Part shown: positions 5,826 to 7,528 of the stretch, in pieces | Position numbering within the stretch: the stretch's first letter is position 1 | How the letters are laid out: the number at the start of each line of letters is the position of its first letter | DNA from: an uncultured Eubacteriales bacterium | GTDB lineage: Bacteria > Bacillota > Clostridia > Oscillospirales > Acutalibacteraceae | DNA: 7,528 nt | Direction of reading: 5' to 3' | Assembly: GCA_900321905.1 (NCBI GenBank) | Contig: ONXZ01000071.1 | Location: 1 to 7,528, forward strand | Translations under genes and position numbers: made by a program | Notes under the pieces: generated by a model | The model's database searches: none | The model's input: the letters and a program-made list of their open reading frames with translations, nothing else | Told to the model about the DNA's origin: nothing

Positions 5826-7283
5826 TTAACCCTCCAACAAATTGTTCAGTTGATCTTTTGTGCTTTGGTCAATGTCGGGATCCTCAAGCACAGCTTTTGC
5901 CACATCGCTGAACGAGCGTGTGAGAATATCGGAATAAAAGTACCAGTTATATATCCTTATATACGCCCTTGCGGAAATCTTTGTGTCGTAGTTTGCCTTG
6001 GGTATATCGGTGAACACAAGGTTAAACGAGGTTTTGCCGTCTTTGTCGGTATGCTTTGTTGCAACTTTGCTGTAGCCGTTTTCAACCTGTTTCATCTGGT
6101 TAAACATCAAATCGTCCGTATCATCATACGCATAAATAAAACCGTATTCGATATTTTCGCCGAAATGCGCTTCCAAATCAGTACTATTGTCCCAGTTAAA
6201 GCCAAACCGCAAACCGCTGTCCGACAGTCTGATTGAGCCGCCGAGCGCCCCTGCGAGTTTTGCCGCGTGTATGCCTATAGGTGCGTAATCACCTGTCGGC
6301 GCATAATCGTTATGATAAAAAGCGTTTTTGTCCACTTCTGTGAGCGACGGCGCGTTAATCATAACAGGATATGTGAGCCGGAATATGTTCCTTGTGAATT
6401 TTGTTAGTTTAGGTAAATTAACATACTTTATGTTGCCACATTCCGAAAATGCATCTGTTCCGCAACTTGTAAGATTAGGCAGTGAAATAGTTTCGACCTC
6501 TAATCCTGAAAAAGCGCCATTGTCTATATTTGTAATGCTGTCGTTGTCAATTTGCTCAAGCCCGGTATCTGAAAACGCACTTTTACCCAGCGTTGTTATA
6601 TGCGACATATCAATGTTTTTCAGTCTTTCGCAATAATAAAAGCCGTTATTGTCTACCTGCTGAACGTGTCCGCCGTAAACATCGGTAAGGTTTACACAAG
6701 CAGCAAATGCAAAACTGCAAATATGGGTAACGGTATCGGGCAGAGTAACAGTTTTTAAATAGTTTGAGTAGTTGTCCTCGTTATACCACTTCAAATTATG
6801 CACCCTGTCGTACTGCTCAAAACAACTGTCGCCTATTGCGGTAACAGGTATTCCGTCCACCTCATCAGGGATTACAAGGTTTGGCGAGTTGCCTGTGTAG
6901 GCGGTCAGCGTGCCGTTTTCGTCAACGGTAAACCTGCCCTCGTCGCTTGAATACCTGATGTAGTAACGGTTTGTTACAATCTGGCTTCCCTCGCCGTCGC
7001 GTTCCGACCACGCTTCAATGTAGCAGGACTCGGTAATCTTAAAGGGCAAGGTGTATTTTGTTTTTGCCTGTTTCAACTCGCCTTCCATATTGCTCAAACC
7101 GTATTCATATATCTCGTAATAAACGGTGTTGAGCAAACTGCCTGAGCGCAAAACGATTGTTACGCTGTCCTGATACACGCCGCTGTCGGTGGAAAACGTG
7201 GGCGCATTTGGCGTTGCCGCCTGCGCTGTGACAGGCGTGAGCAGCATAACAAACGCCATAAGAATGAAGCATATTTTTTTCAT
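5826..7283 (-). CDS. Secreted BspA-type leucine-rich-repeat protein
   Basis: This 485-residue protein has a clear signal peptide (MKKICFILMAFVMLLTP, likely cleavage after AQA at residue 22). Residues about 25-110 resemble a chitobiase/CHB_HEX C-terminal-like beta domain (PTFSTDSGVYQDSVTIVL, then YYEI and aromatic strands). Residues about 115-325 are LRR_5/BspA-type repeats, recognisable in IPDEVDGIPVTAIGDSCF, LPDTVTHICSFAFAACVNL and LPNLTSCGTDAFSECGNI. A short DYAPTG/DYAPIG duplication (326-337) leads to a C-terminal beta domain (about 338-470, with GGSIRLSDSGLRFGF and NIEYGFIYAY) and a helical end. There is no sortase motif, dockerin or membrane anchor, so it is probably released or held non-covalently. 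BspA-type repeats are associated with binding to host proteins or other bacteria, but the ligand here is unknown. The start is fixed by AAAGGAGGG (7290-7298), 6 bases upstream. It is the first gene of the four-gene minus-strand cluster. Confidence 0.9.
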   Translation of the reverse strand: MKKICFILMAFVMLLTPVTAQAATPNAPTFSTDSGVYQDSVTIVLRSGSLLNTVYYEIYEYGLSNMEGELKQAKTKYTLPFKITESCYIEAWSERDGEGSQIVTNRYYIRYSSDEGRFTVDENGTLTAYTGNSPNLVIPDEVDGIPVTAIGDSCFEQYDRVHNLKWYNEDNYSNYLKTVTLPDTVTHICSFAFAACVNLTDVYGGHVQQVDNNGFYYCERLKNIDMSHITTLGKSAFSDTGLEQIDNDSITNIDNGAFSGLEVETISLPNLTSCGTDAFSECGNIKYVNLPKLTKFTRNIFRLTYPVMINAPSLTEVDKNAFYHNDYAPTGDYAPIGIHAAKLAGALGGSIRLSDSGLRFGFNWDNSTDLEAHFGENIEYGFIYAYDDTDDLMFNQMKQVENGYSKVATKHTDKDGKTSFNLVFTDIPKANYDTKISARAYIRIYNWYFYSDILTRSFSDVAKAVLEDPDIDQSTKDQLNNLLEG

Positions 7284-7332
7284 ATTTTTCCCTCCTTTAT
7301 TTGTGCTTCCAATTATTAGTCACATTTGAGGG

Positions 7333-7376
7333 GGGCAAAATCACACTTTTGGCGAAATTTGTTTAAATTTTTGCCC
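7333..7376. repeat. Inverted repeat in the LRR gene leader region
   Basis: GGGCAAAA (7333-7340) and TTTTGCCC (7369-7376) are perfect inverted copies. Inside the pair is a second, imperfect repeat, GGCGAAATTT (7351-7360) with AAATTTTTGCC (7365-7375), which competes for the same right arm. It lies 50-93 bases before the LRR start codon. It could be a leader-RNA structure or a protein site; there is no direct evidence for either. Confidence 0.45.
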
Positions 7377-7388
7377 GTTTCTACGTTT

Positions 7389-7418
7389 TGCACAAAGAAA
7401 TGCAAATTAATTTGTGCA
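7389..7418. repeat. Operator-like inverted repeat TGCACAAA-N14-TTTGTGCA
   Basis: Perfect 8-base arms (7389-7396 and 7411-7418) flank 14 bases. The right half contains a second perfect palindrome, CAAATTAATTTG (7403-7414). The spacing of nearly three helical turns between arm centres suits a dimeric or tetrameric DNA-binding regulator. It lies upstream of the plus-strand promoter at 7440 and between the two divergent genes, so it could control either. No regulator is identified. Confidence 0.45.
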
Positions 7419-7439
7419 TTATTATTGTGGGTGATTTAA

Positions 7440-7468
7440 TTGAAATACAATTCGACTTCATATATAAT
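7440..7468 (+). promoter_or_regulatory. Sigma-A promoter of the gene starting at 7517
   Basis: TTGAAA (7440-7445) and TATAAT (7463-7468) are separated by exactly 17 bases. The predicted start is near 7475, giving a leader of about 42 bases that carries the ribosome site AAAGGGG (7502-7508). A short inverted repeat, AATTG-N5-CAATT (7438-7452), overlaps the -35 box. Confidence 0.82.
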
Positions 7469-7516
7469 TAAAGTGAGATAACCTATATTATTTTCATTAA
7501 GAAAGGGGTAAAATTT

Positions 7517-7528
7517 ATGGGACTTATC
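7517..7528 (+). CDS. Start of a gene truncated by the window edge
   Basis: Only four codons (MGLI) are visible. The call rests on the upstream signals: AAAGGGG (7502-7508) 8 bases before the ATG and a consensus promoter at 7440-7468. Nothing can be said about the product. Confidence 0.6.

Larger units (their letters stand above)
7284..7516. other. Divergent intergenic region
   Basis: This AT-rich gap of 233 bases separates the LRR gene (minus) from the plus-strand gene at 7517. It holds two inverted repeats and a plus-strand consensus promoter, listed separately. I found no convincing -35/-10 pair for the LRR gene: the best candidate, TTTACC and TAATAT with a 16-base spacer near 7512-7485, is weak. 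No RNA gene or known riboswitch fold was recognised. Confidence 0.6.

Noticed and set aside
5850..6236. Plus-strand open frame of 128 codons
   Set aside because: It is antisense to the C-terminal domain of the LRR protein and has no independent coding signs.
7389..7418. Intrinsic terminator
   Set aside because: The arms are AT-rich and only 8 bases with a 14-base spacer and no T-run; its position between divergent starts does not call for a terminator.
1..7528. CRISPR array, tRNA, rRNA, insertion sequence or integration site
   Set aside because: No regularly spaced short repeats, cloverleaf, rRNA segment, transposase-like frame or flanking terminal repeats were seen on either strand.

Overview
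The window looks like a chromosomal segment of a gut-type Clostridia, most likely of the Ruminococcaceae/Oscillospiraceae group. This is inferred from a modular secreted GH43 glycosidase with LamG modules and a dockerin-like EF-hand, a secreted BspA-type leucine-rich-repeat protein, Thr/Lys-rich linkers, strong AGGAGG-type ribosome binding sites and consensus sigma-A promoters. No species can be named from the sequence alone.

Layout. Positions 2-2797 (+) hold the 3' part of a large secreted family 43 glycosidase: two LamG modules, a spacer, a GH43 propeller, Cys-rich repeats and one dockerin-like calcium loop. A hairpin follows, overlapping the -35 box of a consensus promoter that drives azlC-azlD (2855-3896, +), a predicted branched-chain amino acid exporter pair. 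One hairpin (3903-3942) ends both azlD and the convergent AI-2E-family (PF01594) membrane protein gene (3945-5111, -), which has its own consensus promoter at 5132-5160.

Upstream of that gene lies a tight minus-strand cluster, read in the order 7283 to 5171. It contains a secreted BspA-type LRR protein, two paralogous 38-residue peptides each behind a strong Shine-Dalgarno sequence, and a small Thr/Lys-rich putative lipoprotein. Gaps are 2 and 13 nt, and the last pair overlaps. The first peptide and the lipoprotein end in the same C-terminal motif, D-x-x-G-(W/F)-I-N-(K/R)-W-Y. This cluster is the least explained and most interesting part of the window.

The last ~245 bases are a divergent intergenic region with inverted repeats and a plus-strand consensus promoter, followed by the first four codons of a gene that runs off the window.

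Functionally, the glycosidase and LRR protein point to plant-polysaccharide or host/biofilm surface interaction, and AzlCD and the PF01594 protein are membrane transporters. Nothing in the window links these blocks into one pathway, apart from the minus-strand cluster itself.
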